The position numbers and the translations under genes were made by a program. A stretch of DNA of 13,336 bases. Origin: an uncultured Pseudoxanthomonas sp. Lineage in GTDB: Bacteria; Pseudomonadota; Gammaproteobacteria; Xanthomonadales; Xanthomonadaceae. Under the pieces are notes generated by a model. That model searched no databases and had not been told where the DNA came from. It was given only the letters and a program-made list of their open reading frames with translations. Below, in pieces: positions 1-6,680 of the stretch; the first letter of the stretch is position 1, and each line of letters begins with the position of its first letter. The stretch lies in the NCBI GenBank assembly GCA_946886405.1, contig CAMPIO010000092.1, positions 1 through 13,336 on the forward strand, given 5' to 3'.

Positions 1-390
1 TACGCGCATCCGCTGCTCACGCAGCATGCGACGTCGAGCATCGTCAACGTCGGCAGCGTGTCCGGCATCACCGCCGTGCGCAGCGGCGCGCCGTACGGCA
101 TGACCAAGGCTGCGCTGCACCAGCTCACCCGTAACCTGGCCGTCGAGTGGGCCGAGGACGGCGTGCGCGTGAACGCCGTGGCACCGTGGTACATCCGCAC
201 ACGCCGCACCTCCGGCCCGCTGTCCGACGCGGACTATTACGAAGAAGTGATCGGCCGCACGCCGATGCGCCGCATCGGCGAGCCGGAAGAAGTCGCCGCC
301 GCCGTCGCGTTCCTGTGTCTGCCTGCCGCCAGCTACGTCACCGGTGAGTGCATCGCGGTGGATGGCGGGTTCCTGCGTTACGGGTTCTGA
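1..390 (+). CDS. SDR family oxidoreductase, C-terminal part (5' end outside window)
   Basis: C-terminal 129 residues of a short-chain dehydrogenase/reductase, a cytoplasmic NAD(P)-dependent oxidoreductase with a Rossmann fold. The frame is open from base 1 to the TGA at 388-390. The catalytic elements are visible: a Ser in VNVGSVSG (residue 19 of the visible part), then YGMTK with the catalytic Tyr (32) and Lys (36), giving the usual 13-residue Ser-Tyr and 4-residue Tyr-Lys spacing. The family hallmarks [11 protein letters not shown] after the active site and [13 protein letters not shown] near the C-terminus are also present. The N-terminal cofactor-binding TGxxxGIG region lies off the window. 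The tail resembles the tropinone reductase-like/3-oxoacyl-ACP reductase-like subgroup, but the substrate cannot be read from this fragment. A GTG at position 58 could be mistaken for the start; it lies inside the catalytic Ser motif, so it is not. Confidence 0.93.
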   Translation, partial: YAHPLLTQHATSSIVNVGSVSGITAVRSGAPYGMTKAALHQLTRNLAVEWAEDGVRVNAVAPWYIRTRRTSGPLSDADYYEEVIGRTPMRRIGEPEEVAAAVAFLCLPAASYVTGECIAVDGGFLRYGF

Positions 391-410
391 CGCGCGTGCC
401 GTATGGACGG

Positions 411-839
411 ATGCGTGCCGCGGCAATGGCGGCGTTCGTCATCATGATGGTGGCCTGCGCCTCGACGCCGACGCCACTTCCGCCCGATGCCTATCGGTTG
501 GACATCAGCGACAACCCCGCTGCACGTCGCTTCGATGTCGTGCTGCATTCGCGCCACGACCGCGCGCTGTGTGTGGACCGCGATGGCTGGCCGACCTCGA
601 ATGGCACGCTGTTCGTCGAGAACGACGACGTGTATCTGGAGACCTCGGCCGGTCCACGTCGGATAAAAAGCCCGTTCTCCAGTGTCTATTGCCCCGGAGG
701 GTGCGGAAAATGGGAGATCAGGCCAGGGGAGGCATTGACGGGCTTCTTCGGCTACGCCGCGTTCGGCGATGCCGATGAAATCGCTGCAGACGCACGCCGA
801 CGCCTGCATTTCTCGGTCTCTCCGTCCCCCTGTCGCTGA
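411..839 (+). CDS. Putative small lipoprotein, function unknown
   Basis: Encodes 142 residues if the ATG at 411 is used. A GTG at 396 in the same frame would add five residues, and an ATG at 426 would remove five. The N-terminus has an Arg, a hydrophobic stretch (AAAMAAFVIMM) and then VAC with Cys16, a lipobox-like site, so it is probably exported and lipid-anchored, although Met at -3 is not ideal. The mature part is proline-rich at first, then carries a CVDRDGWP segment and a CPGGCGKWEIRPGE motif, with a last Cys next to the C-terminus; five cysteines in total suggest disulfides in the periplasm. I recognise no named family; it resembles conserved hypothetical proteins of Xanthomonadaceae. 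It starts 20 bp after the SDR stop, so it may be cotranscribed with it. No convincing Shine-Dalgarno is seen. Confidence 0.7.
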   Translation: MRAAAMAAFVIMMVACASTPTPLPPDAYRLDISDNPAARRFDVVLHSRHDRALCVDRDGWPTSNGTLFVENDDVYLETSAGPRRIKSPFSSVYCPGGCGKWEIRPGEALTGFFGYAAFGDADEIAADARRRLHFSVSPSPCR

Positions 840-912
840 TTGGCGCATCGCTTGATATCCGTTTGATGCCCCTCGCTTACGGTGGTTGCCTTCTCTCGAT
901 GGGGCGGCGCAC

Positions 913-1968
913 ATGTGGCGATGGATCAAGCAGGGACTGTTGTTGTGTGCCGTCCTGGCGGTGGTGATCGGCGTGGGTGGCGTTGCGTACGTGTACACGC
1001 TGGACCTGGACAGTCAGCCATTGCCGGCCCCGACCAGTACGGTGGCGGACCTGGATTTCATGCGCACCGCTGTTCCGCCGACGCGTGGACGCATCCTGGC
1101 GGTGGTCACCAGCACATCGCATTTTCCCGGCGGCGAGAAGAAGGCCGGCTTCGAGCTGACCGAGCTTGCGCGCGCGTACTACGTGTTCCAGGCCAATGGC
1201 TATGAGGTGGACATCGCCAGTCCGCAGGGCGGCTCACCGCCGATGCGAATCGACGACGAAGACATGGTCGCGGCCGACTACGCCTTCCTCAACGACACGC
1301 AGGCGCGCGGAAAGCTGGATGCAAGCCTGCCGTTGCATGAGGTAGATCCCACGCAATACGCCGCGGTGTATTTCGTCGGCGGCAAGGGCACGATGTTCGA
1401 TTTTCCCGCCGATCCCGATCTGCAGCGCATCGTGCGCACCGTCTATCAGGCGGGCGGCGTCATCGGCGCGGTCTGCCATGGACCGGCCGCGCTGCTGGAC
1501 GTGGTGATGGACGATGGCACGCCGCTGCTGCGTGGCCGCCGCGTGGCCGGTTTCAGCAACGCGGAGGAACTGTTCCTGATCGAGGATGCACGCGACCGTT
1601 TCCCTTACCTGTTGCAGGATCGCCTGATGGAGCGGGGTGCGCACTACGTCGAAGGCACGATGTACCTGGACAACACGGTCGTCGATGGTCGCCTGGTCAC
1701 GGGCCAGAATCCGTGGTCGACGTGGTCAACCGCCGAAGCGATGGTGCGCGCGCTGGGGCATGTGCCGGTAGCACGTGCGCCGGGACGTGATGAAAGGGCT
1801 GTGCAGGTGATGACGATCTACCACCGCGAGGGTATCGAGGCCGCGCGTGCTGCGCGGGCGACGCAGCGCGATGCGGACAAGCGGTTGCTGCTGATGCATG
1901 CGCTGGTCGCCGGCATGCAGGGTCGTCTGCACGAGGCGTGGCACCTGCAGGCGCTGGCCCGCGGATAA
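913..1968 (+). CDS. Membrane-anchored DJ-1/PfpI family (class I glutamine amidotransferase-like) protein
   Basis: Encodes 351 residues from the ATG at 913, which has GGGG at 901-904 about 8 bases upstream; a TTG at 886 is possible but lacks support. Residues 9-28 form one hydrophobic segment (LLLCAVLAVVIGVGGVAYVY), so the protein is an inner-membrane anchored or exported form. The DJ-1/PfpI domain spans about 60-282. The nucleophile elbow IGAVCHGPAALL gives Cys188-His189, and GFELTE gives a conserved Glu84, matching the Glu/Cys/His arrangement of the Hsp31/YDR533C group (glyoxalase III or deglycase-like chaperones). GQNPWSTWSTAEAM is the usual C-terminal part of the fold. A further 69 residues (283-351), rich in Ala, Arg and His, follow and belong to no domain I recognise. 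Exact activity (glyoxalase, amidase or chaperone) cannot be inferred. The stop lies 7 bp from the stop of the convergent DUF4124 gene. Confidence 0.88.
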   Translation: MWRWIKQGLLLCAVLAVVIGVGGVAYVYTLDLDSQPLPAPTSTVADLDFMRTAVPPTRGRILAVVTSTSHFPGGEKKAGFELTELARAYYVFQANGYEVDIASPQGGSPPMRIDDEDMVAADYAFLNDTQARGKLDASLPLHEVDPTQYAAVYFVGGKGTMFDFPADPDLQRIVRTVYQAGGVIGAVCHGPAALLDVVMDDGTPLLRGRRVAGFSNAEELFLIEDARDRFPYLLQDRLMERGAHYVEGTMYLDNTVVDGRLVTGQNPWSTWSTAEAMVRALGHVPVARAPGRDERAVQVMTIYHREGIEAARAARATQRDADKRLLLMHALVAGMQGRLHEAWHLQALARG

Positions 1969-1975
1969 GTCGGGT

Positions 1976-2635
1976 TTACTGGGCGCAGCCGCTCTCGGCG
2001 ACGATGCGCGCGACGCGTTCGTAGTCGAGGCGATTCTTCTCGGCGTTCTCGCGCCGGGCGAAACGGAAGGCGACCTCGGTTTCATCGCGACGCTTCTTCC
2101 ATGCCTCGCACAGCGCGCCGTCGGGGACGCGCGCGCACGTATCACGCACGACCTCGCACGCCTGACCGGCCCCCCCCTGCGGGTTACCGTCCAGGCCCAC
2201 GGTGCGCAGGTTCACGCAACGCGAGGCGGGCTCGCTGTCCTCGGTCACGTACGTGTCCTTGTCGTGCGTGGTGCACTGGAACAGGATCGGTGGCGGCAGG
2301 CGGCGGGCATCGGTCGATGTTGCAGGCGCGGGTGTGGTCGCAGGCGCAGCGGTCCGCGGCGCGTTGGTCGTGGATGAAAGCGTGGCGGCCGGCGGCGTGG
2401 CAGGTGTGGGGGCGGTCGTGCCCGGCGCCATCGGCACGGTGTTGACGCCCTGCATGGTGCGCTGTTCCTGCTTCATGCCCTTCGGGCACGGCGAGTTCTG
2501 CAGCGTCAATGCGCCGCTGGCATCGGTGCAGCGGTAGATGACGACTTCGGCGCGCGCCGCGGTCGTGCCGAACTGCCAGGACAGTGCGATCAGCAGCAAG
2601 AGCACGAGGGGACGGGCGGCGGGTTTCATGTTCAT
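1976..2635 (-). CDS. DUF4124 domain-containing secreted protein (paralogue B)
   Basis: Encodes 219 residues. The start at 2635 is chosen because its ATG overlaps the upstream gene's TGA as ATGA (2632-2635); an ATG two codons later (2629) is possible. Residues 1-29 form a Sec signal peptide with hydrophobic core LVLLLLIALSW and a likely cut after ARA. DUF4124 follows: VVIYRCTDASGALTLQNSPC, with Cys36 and Cys50, then a KGMKQEQRTMQ segment. A Pro/Thr/Ala-rich linker spans about 64-112. A C-terminal part with five more Cys (LFQCTTHDKD, ASRC, GQACEVVRDTC, GALCEAW) and a charged helix follows, ending in SGCAQ. The function of DUF4124 is unknown; the protein is predicted periplasmic. It shares YRC...SPC at identical residue numbers, and the (F/Y)xCTT motif, with the gene upstream, so the two are tandem duplicates. 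The long Ala/Pro/Thr linker is poorly constrained sequence. Confidence 0.87.
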   Translation of the reverse strand: MNMKPAARPLVLLLLIALSWQFGTTAARAEVVIYRCTDASGALTLQNSPCPKGMKQEQRTMQGVNTVPMAPGTTAPTPATPPAATLSSTTNAPRTAAPATTPAPATSTDARRLPPPILFQCTTHDKDTYVTEDSEPASRCVNLRTVGLDGNPQGGAGQACEVVRDTCARVPDGALCEAWKKRRDETEVAFRFARRENAEKNRLDYERVARIVAESGCAQ

Positions 2636-3342
2636 CTGCAATCGTTGGCCATGCGCGCATCGATGCCGCGCTGTTCCAAGTCTAGCGCGCGGCGTTCGCT
2701 CGGCATGGCATTGCCATAGCGGCGCAGGAGGTCGTACCGCCGGTCCGACAGCCGCGCGCACACTTCTTCCTGCGGAAGCGGATGGCAGGGGTCGCGCACC
2801 CAGGTGCCGCCCGGCATGAAGACGGGCCCGTGAGGATGGCCGCCTCCCGGGTGTGGAGGCCGGTGGTCGCCGCTGTGGAAGGACAGGTTGCCGTTGCCGA
2901 TGGAGACGTTGCCGGACACGCTGCCGCCGCTGCGCGGCCACGTCGGGTATGCGGGATACGCCATGCCGTACGGCACCCAGCGTGGCGTCCCCTCGCTGGT
3001 GTCGCTGGTGTAGGTCCCGCCCTCGGGCGTGGTGCATTCGTACATCGGCTTGGGCGGGCTGAGGTACACCACGTGGGCGGGCGGCTGTGAGGGCGCGGTG
3101 GGCGGCGGCGCAGGCGCGGCGATGGTGGCCGGCGCGCGTGGCGGATCCTGTGGCCGCTGCATCTCGCGGACTTCCTGCTTTTCGCCCTTCAGACACGGCG
3201 AATCGCGCAGCGCGACGCTGCCGCTGGCGGCGACGCAGCGATAGATGGTCACCTGGCGGGTCTTCGTTGCGGACTGTGCATGCGTGGCCGGCGGTGCCAC
3301 CGTCAGCAAGGCCATCAGCGGGAGGAGAACGATGCAGCGCAT
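2632..3342 (-). CDS. DUF4124 domain-containing secreted protein (paralogue A)
   Basis: Encodes 236 residues. The ATG at 3342 gives a clear signal peptide (MRCIVLLPLMALLTVAPPATHAQ, probable cut after HAQ). The DUF4124 core is VTIYRCVAASGSVALRDSPC with Cys36 and Cys50, followed by KGEKQEVREMQ. A Pro-rich linker (about 63-99) leads to MYECTTPEGGTYTSD, which matches the corresponding segment of the next gene. Residues 137-172 are unlike the paralogue: Gly/Ser/Asn-rich, then a His/Pro/Gly stretch with five His between 156 and 171. The C-terminus has DPCHPLPQEEVCARL, a charged helical segment and a final Cys. Predicted periplasmic, function unknown. It is the first gene of the pair, lies 60 bp downstream of tsaC, and its TGA overlaps the next ATG, so both are probably translated together. 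Confidence 0.87.
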   Translation of the reverse strand: MRCIVLLPLMALLTVAPPATHAQSATKTRQVTIYRCVAASGSVALRDSPCLKGEKQEVREMQRPQDPPRAPATIAAPAPPPTAPSQPPAHVVYLSPPKPMYECTTPEGGTYTSDTSEGTPRWVPYGMAYPAYPTWPRSGGSVSGNVSIGNGNLSFHSGDHRPPHPGGGHPHGPVFMPGGTWVRDPCHPLPQEEVCARLSDRRYDLLRRYGNAMPSERRALDLEQRGIDARMANDCR

Positions 3343-3402
3343 GGGCCCATGGTGCGCGCCGCCGCCTTGGTTGGAAAGGCGATGGCGCGGCCCGTATGGC
3401 CG
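3343..3402 (-). other. tsaC/DUF4124 spacer with two small inverted repeats
   Basis: Sixty bases between the tsaC stop and the first DUF4124 start. On the minus strand it can form CGGCC-ATACG-GGCCG (3388-3402) and CGCCTT-7 nt-AAGGCG (3363-3381). Neither is followed by a T-run, so they are not intrinsic terminators of the usual kind. No recognisable -10/-35 pair is seen, so read-through from tsaC into the DUF4124 pair is plausible. Confidence 0.3.
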
Positions 3403-3966
3403 TCAGTCACGCAATGACTGGCCCGTGAGGGCGTCGCGAATGACGGTGGGGCGTGCCAGGCCACCGGTCTGGCCCGGAACGACGGCATCGACACGCGCCA
3501 GCAGGGCGGGGTCGAGCGCGGCGTGGTCGCTGACCGCCGGCTGGCCGCTGAGGTTGGCGCTGGTGGAGACCAGGGCGCCGCCGTACGCCTGGCAAAGTCC
3601 GACGACCACCGGATGCGCGCTGACGCGCACGGCGATGCCGCGATGCGCACCGGTGATCCAGCGCGGCGCCTGTGCGGAGGCCGGCATGATCCAGGTATGC
3701 GGGCCGGGCCAGCTGGAGAGCACCTCGGTGAGGCGCTCGGTTGGCACGGCGGAGACGTCGATCAGTGGTTTGAGCTGTTCCAGCGTGGCGGCGATCAGGA
3801 TGAGGCCCTTGTCGACCGGCCGCTGCTTGATCGCCAGCAGCCGATGCACCGCGCCTTCGTCGAACGGATCGCAACCCAGCCCCCACACGGCCTCGGTGGG
3901 GTAGGCGACGACACCGCCACTGCGGACGACTTCTGCGGCTTCCTCGATGGTCCGTTCGATGGGCAT
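3403..3966 (-). CDS. tsaC: L-threonylcarbamoyladenylate synthase, Sua5/YciO/YrdC family
   Basis: Encodes 187 residues, the size of the short bacterial TsaC (YrdC/RimN) rather than the longer Sua5 form. The enzyme makes threonylcarbamoyl-AMP from threonine, bicarbonate and ATP in the cytoplasm, the first step of t6A37 modification of ANN-decoding tRNAs. Family signatures: GGVVAYPTEAVWGLGCDP (residues 17-34), AIKQRPVDKG with the Lys47-x-Arg49 pair and Lys53, and STSANLSG (134-141), which contribute to nucleotide binding. The ATG at 3966 gives the normal family N-terminus; no clear Shine-Dalgarno is visible. It sits 18 bp after topA on the same strand and is probably cotranscribed with it, a neighbourhood I know from other Xanthomonadaceae. 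The transfer partners TsaB/TsaD/TsaE are not in the window. Confidence 0.95.
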   Translation of the reverse strand: MPIERTIEEAAEVVRSGGVVAYPTEAVWGLGCDPFDEGAVHRLLAIKQRPVDKGLILIAATLEQLKPLIDVSAVPTERLTEVLSSWPGPHTWIMPASAQAPRWITGAHRGIAVRVSAHPVVVGLCQAYGGALVSTSANLSGQPAVSDHAALDPALLARVDAVVPGQTGGLARPTVIRDALTGQSLRD

Positions 3967-3984
3967 GGCGTCGTCGTCGTGGCG

Positions 3985-6498
3985 TCAGAAGGGCGCGTCG
4001 TCTCCGGCGGCCACCTTGGGTGCCGCCTTCTTCACCGTTTTCTTCGCCGCCGCCTTCTTGGTGGCGGTCTTCTTCGTGGCTGTTTTCTTGGTCGCCTTCT
4101 TCGCCGCCTTCTTGGCCGGGGATTTCTTGGCGGTTTCGGTCTTCGGCACGGCGGCTTTCTTCACCACGGCTTTCTTCGCTGCGGTCTTCTTCCCGAAGCC
4201 CTTGCGCACGGGCTTGCCGGTTTCTTCCAGCAGCTTCTGTACTTCGTCGAACGTCAGCGATGCCGGTTCGCGGTCCTTCGGGATCTTGCCGTTGAGCTTG
4301 CCATCGCTGATGTACGGACCGAAGCGGCCATTCAGCACCTGGATGTCGCTGCCGTCGAATTCCTTGATGATGCGGTTGCGGGCGATCTCTTCCTTCTCTT
4401 CGATCAGGAACACCGCGCGCGCCAGGTCGATCGTGTACGGATCGTCCTCCTTCTTCAGCGACGCATACACGCTGCCGCGCTTGGCGAACGGGCCGAAGCG
4501 GCCGATGCCGACGCTGACCTCCTCGTCCTTGTCCTGGCCCAGCTTGCGGGGCAGCTTGAACAGTTCCAGCGCGTCTTCCAGCGTGATGGTGTGCATCGAC
4601 TGGCCGGGACGCAGCGAGGCGAACTCCAGTTTCTCGTCGGTGTCCTTGTCGCCGATCTGCGCATACGGCCCGTAGCGACCGAGGCGCACGCTGACCGGCT
4701 TGCCGGACTTGGCATCGGTGCCGAGCTCGCGCGCGCCGGTGGCTTCGCTGCGGTCGACGGTCTCGGCCTTCTCGTCCACCAGTTCCTTGAACGGGCCCCA
4801 GAACTTCTCCATCAGCGGCACCCACTCTTCCTCGCCACGGGAGACGGCGTCGAGCTCGTCCTCCAGCTTGGCGGTGAAGTCGTAGTCCACGTACTGGGTG
4901 AAGTGGCCGGACAGGAACTTGCTGACCGCGCGGCCCACGTCGCTGGGCTTGAACGCGCGGCCCTCCATTTCCACGTACTTGCGGAAGATCAGCGTCTGGA
5001 TGATCGACGCATAGGTGGAGGGTCGGCCGATGCCGTATTCCTCCAGCGCCTTCACCAGCGCCGCTTCGGTAAAGCGCGGCGGCGGCTGGGTGAAATGCTG
5101 GTCGGCGTGGATGCGGTCCAGCGGGATGGTGTCGCCCGGCTTCATCGGCGGCAGCTTGCGGCCTTCGTCGTCGTCCTCGGCGTTCTTCTGGTCCTTGCCT
5201 TCCTCGTACACGGCCAGGAAGCCCGGATCGACCACGGTGGTGCCGCTGGCGCGGAAGCTGTGCTGGCTGCCGGCCGCAAGGTCGACGCTGACGGTGTTGA
5301 GCGTGGCCGGGACCATCTGGCAGGCGACGGCGCGCTTCCAGATGAGGTCGTACAGCTTGCGCTCGTCGTCGCTCAGGTACTTCGCGACCTGTGCGGGGGT
5401 GCGCAGCGCGCTGGTCGGGCGGACGGCTTCGTGGGCTTCCTGCGCGTTCTTGGACTTGGTGACGTAGACGTTGGGCTTGTCCGGCAGCGCCTGCACGCCG
5501 AAGTCGCGCGCGATGACGTCGCGGATCTCGGCCAGCGCATCCTGCGACAGCGTCACCGAGTCGGTACGCATGTAGCTGATCAGGCCGACGGTGCCTTCCT
5601 CGTCGCCGATGTTGACGCCTTCGTACAGCTTCTGCGCCACCTGCATGGTCTTGCGGGTGGTGAAGCCGAGCTTGCGCGAGGCTTCCTGTTGCAGCGTGGA
5701 GGTGGTGAACGGCGGCGCCGGGCGGCGCTTGCGTTCCTTACTGGTCACGTCGGTGACGTGCAGCATGCCTTGCGCGGCCTGCTGGATGCGCAGGCGGGCG
5801 GCTTCGGCGGTGTCGCCGTCGGTGACGGTGAACTGCTCGAACTTCTGCCCATCCAGCTTGGTGAGCTTGGCGGTGAAGGGCTGGCGCGGATGCGCGCACT
5901 CGGCCTCGATGCTCCAGTACTCGCGGGCGATGAAGGCTTCGATCTCTTCCTCGCGCTCCACGATCATGCGCAGCGCCGGCGACTGCACGCGGCCTGCCGA
6001 CAGGCCGCGCTGCACCTTGCGCCACAGCACCGGCGAGAGGTTGAAGCCGACCAGGTAGTCCAGCGCGCGACGCGCCTGCTGGGCGTCGACCAGGTCGCCG
6101 GCGATCTGCCGCGGCTGGGCCATGGCTTCCTTGATCGCGCGCGGCGTGATTTCGGTGAAGACCACCCGGTGCAGCGGCTTGTCCTTCAGCAGGCCGCGCT
6201 CCTTCAGGATCTCCGCGATATGCCAGCTGATCGCCTCGCCTTCGCGGTCCGGGTCGGTGGCCAGGAAGATGTCGTCGGCGCCCTTGGCGGCCTTGGCAAT
6301 GGCATCGACGTGCTTTTCGTTCTTCTCGATCAGGTCGTAGCGCATCGCGAACCCGTTGGCCGGATCCACCGCTCCTTCCTTCGGCACGAGGTCACGGACA
6401 TGGCCGTAGGACGCCAGGACGGTGAAGTCCTTGCCGAGGTATTTGTTGATCGTCTTGGCCTTGGCGGGCGACTCGACGATGAGCAGGTGCTTGGGCAT
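3985..6498 (-). CDS. topA: DNA topoisomerase I (type IA), with lysine/alanine-rich tail
   Basis: Encodes 837 residues. The enzyme relaxes negatively supercoiled DNA by single-strand passage. The Toprim domain starts at once (LLIVESPAKAKTINKYLG, Glu9; DPDREGEA with Asp82, Asp84 and Glu86 for Mg2+). The catalytic Tyr309 is in GLISYMRTDS. An acidic linker lies at about 433-447. The C-terminal region has three topoisomerase C-terminal repeats marked by GRYGP (607), GRFGP (666) and GRFGP (724). Only two cysteines are present (201 and 393), so the Cys4 zinc ribbons of E. coli TopA are absent. Residues 770-837 form a disordered, basic tail built of (K/A/T) repeats such as AKKATKKTATKK, ending in GDDAPF. 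The start at 6498 matches the family N-terminus, yet no Shine-Dalgarno precedes it. A possible promoter lies about 115 bp upstream; tsaC follows after 18 bp. Confidence 0.98.
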   Translation of the reverse strand: MPKHLLIVESPAKAKTINKYLGKDFTVLASYGHVRDLVPKEGAVDPANGFAMRYDLIEKNEKHVDAIAKAAKGADDIFLATDPDREGEAISWHIAEILKERGLLKDKPLHRVVFTEITPRAIKEAMAQPRQIAGDLVDAQQARRALDYLVGFNLSPVLWRKVQRGLSAGRVQSPALRMIVEREEEIEAFIAREYWSIEAECAHPRQPFTAKLTKLDGQKFEQFTVTDGDTAEAARLRIQQAAQGMLHVTDVTSKERKRRPAPPFTTSTLQQEASRKLGFTTRKTMQVAQKLYEGVNIGDEEGTVGLISYMRTDSVTLSQDALAEIRDVIARDFGVQALPDKPNVYVTKSKNAQEAHEAVRPTSALRTPAQVAKYLSDDERKLYDLIWKRAVACQMVPATLNTVSVDLAAGSQHSFRASGTTVVDPGFLAVYEEGKDQKNAEDDDEGRKLPPMKPGDTIPLDRIHADQHFTQPPPRFTEAALVKALEEYGIGRPSTYASIIQTLIFRKYVEMEGRAFKPSDVGRAVSKFLSGHFTQYVDYDFTAKLEDELDAVSRGEEEWVPLMEKFWGPFKELVDEKAETVDRSEATGARELGTDAKSGKPVSVRLGRYGPYAQIGDKDTDEKLEFASLRPGQSMHTITLEDALELFKLPRKLGQDKDEEVSVGIGRFGPFAKRGSVYASLKKEDDPYTIDLARAVFLIEEKEEIARNRIIKEFDGSDIQVLNGRFGPYISDGKLNGKIPKDREPASLTFDEVQKLLEETGKPVRKGFGKKTAAKKAVVKKAAVPKTETAKKSPAKKAAKKATKKTATKKTATKKAAAKKTVKKAAPKVAAGDDAPF
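3988..4191 (-). repeat. Low-complexity repeat encoding the Lys/Ala tail of TopA
   Basis: The last 68 codons of topA repeat short AAGAAG-plus-alanine/threonine units imperfectly (on the plus strand, TTCTT and GCC/GGC motifs recur from about 4020 to 4190). KKTATKKTATKKAAAKK in the protein shows the unit directly. Such tracts change length easily by slippage and resemble histone H1-like tails (AlgP type). The likely role is non-specific DNA or RNA-polymerase contact, which is inference. Confidence 0.75.
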
Positions 6499-6575
6499 GT
6501 CAGGGATTCAGGGGAGTTCGGGTGGGCCGTCCGGGGCCGGCTAGGGTGGCCCAGATGCGGGCGCCAGAGAAGCGG

Positions 6576-6601
6576 ACGCCCGGAGCGGGGGCCCCGGGCG
6601 T
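6576..6601 (-). other. Hairpin in the topA 5' leader
   Basis: Inverted repeat ACGCCCGG (6576-6583) and CCGGGCGT (6594-6601), with an 8-bp perfect GC-rich stem and a 10-nt loop. On the minus strand it lies just after the proposed promoter and about 80 nt before the topA ATG, so it would be in the 5' untranslated leader. On the plus strand it is followed by TTCAGTTTT and would look like an intrinsic terminator, but no plus-strand gene ends here. Its role is unknown; it may stabilise the transcript or attenuate transcription. Confidence 0.45.
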
Positions 6602-6613
6602 TCAGTTTTCCTA

Positions 6614-6649
6614 TTTATAGTGGTGTCACGGCCGGGGCCGGGCTGTCAA
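6614..6649 (-). promoter_or_regulatory. Possible topA promoter
   Basis: On the minus strand a perfect -35-like TTGACA (6644-6649) lies upstream of a -10-like TATAAA (6614-6619), inside an otherwise very GC-rich 182-bp gap. The spacer is 24 bp, far longer than the sigma-70 optimum of 17, so the pair may not act together. The -10 alone is the only AT-rich block in the gap, which favours initiation near 6607 and a leader of about 110 nt for topA. The spacing makes this tentative. Confidence 0.4.
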
Positions 6650-6680
6650 GCCATATCCGCCCGCCGGCCGGCCCGGGAGG

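Noticed and set aside
1958..1977. Possible terminator CCCG-9 nt-CGGG-TTT at the end of the DJ-1 gene
   Set aside because: The stem is only 4 bp and the T-run three bases, below what would normally terminate transcription.
2636..3196. Extension of the second DUF4124 protein across the first gene in another frame
   Set aside because: The signal peptide at 2635 and the ATGA overlap fix the start; the extension is an out-of-frame reading of paralogue A.
3404..3420. Inverted repeat CAGTCA/TGACTG at the tsaC 3' end
   Set aside because: It is a 6-bp stem inside coding sequence with no T-tract; probably chance.
3407..4825. A 472-codon minus-strand frame running through the topA tail and tsaC
   Set aside because: It is a shifted reading of topA and tsaC, with Arg/Gly/Gln-rich nonsense sequence; both real genes are intact in their own frames.
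6663..6672. Palindrome GCCGGCCGGC downstream of RDD-2
   Set aside because: Short, and of a composition expected by chance in such GC-rich DNA; no second copy forming a site was noticed.
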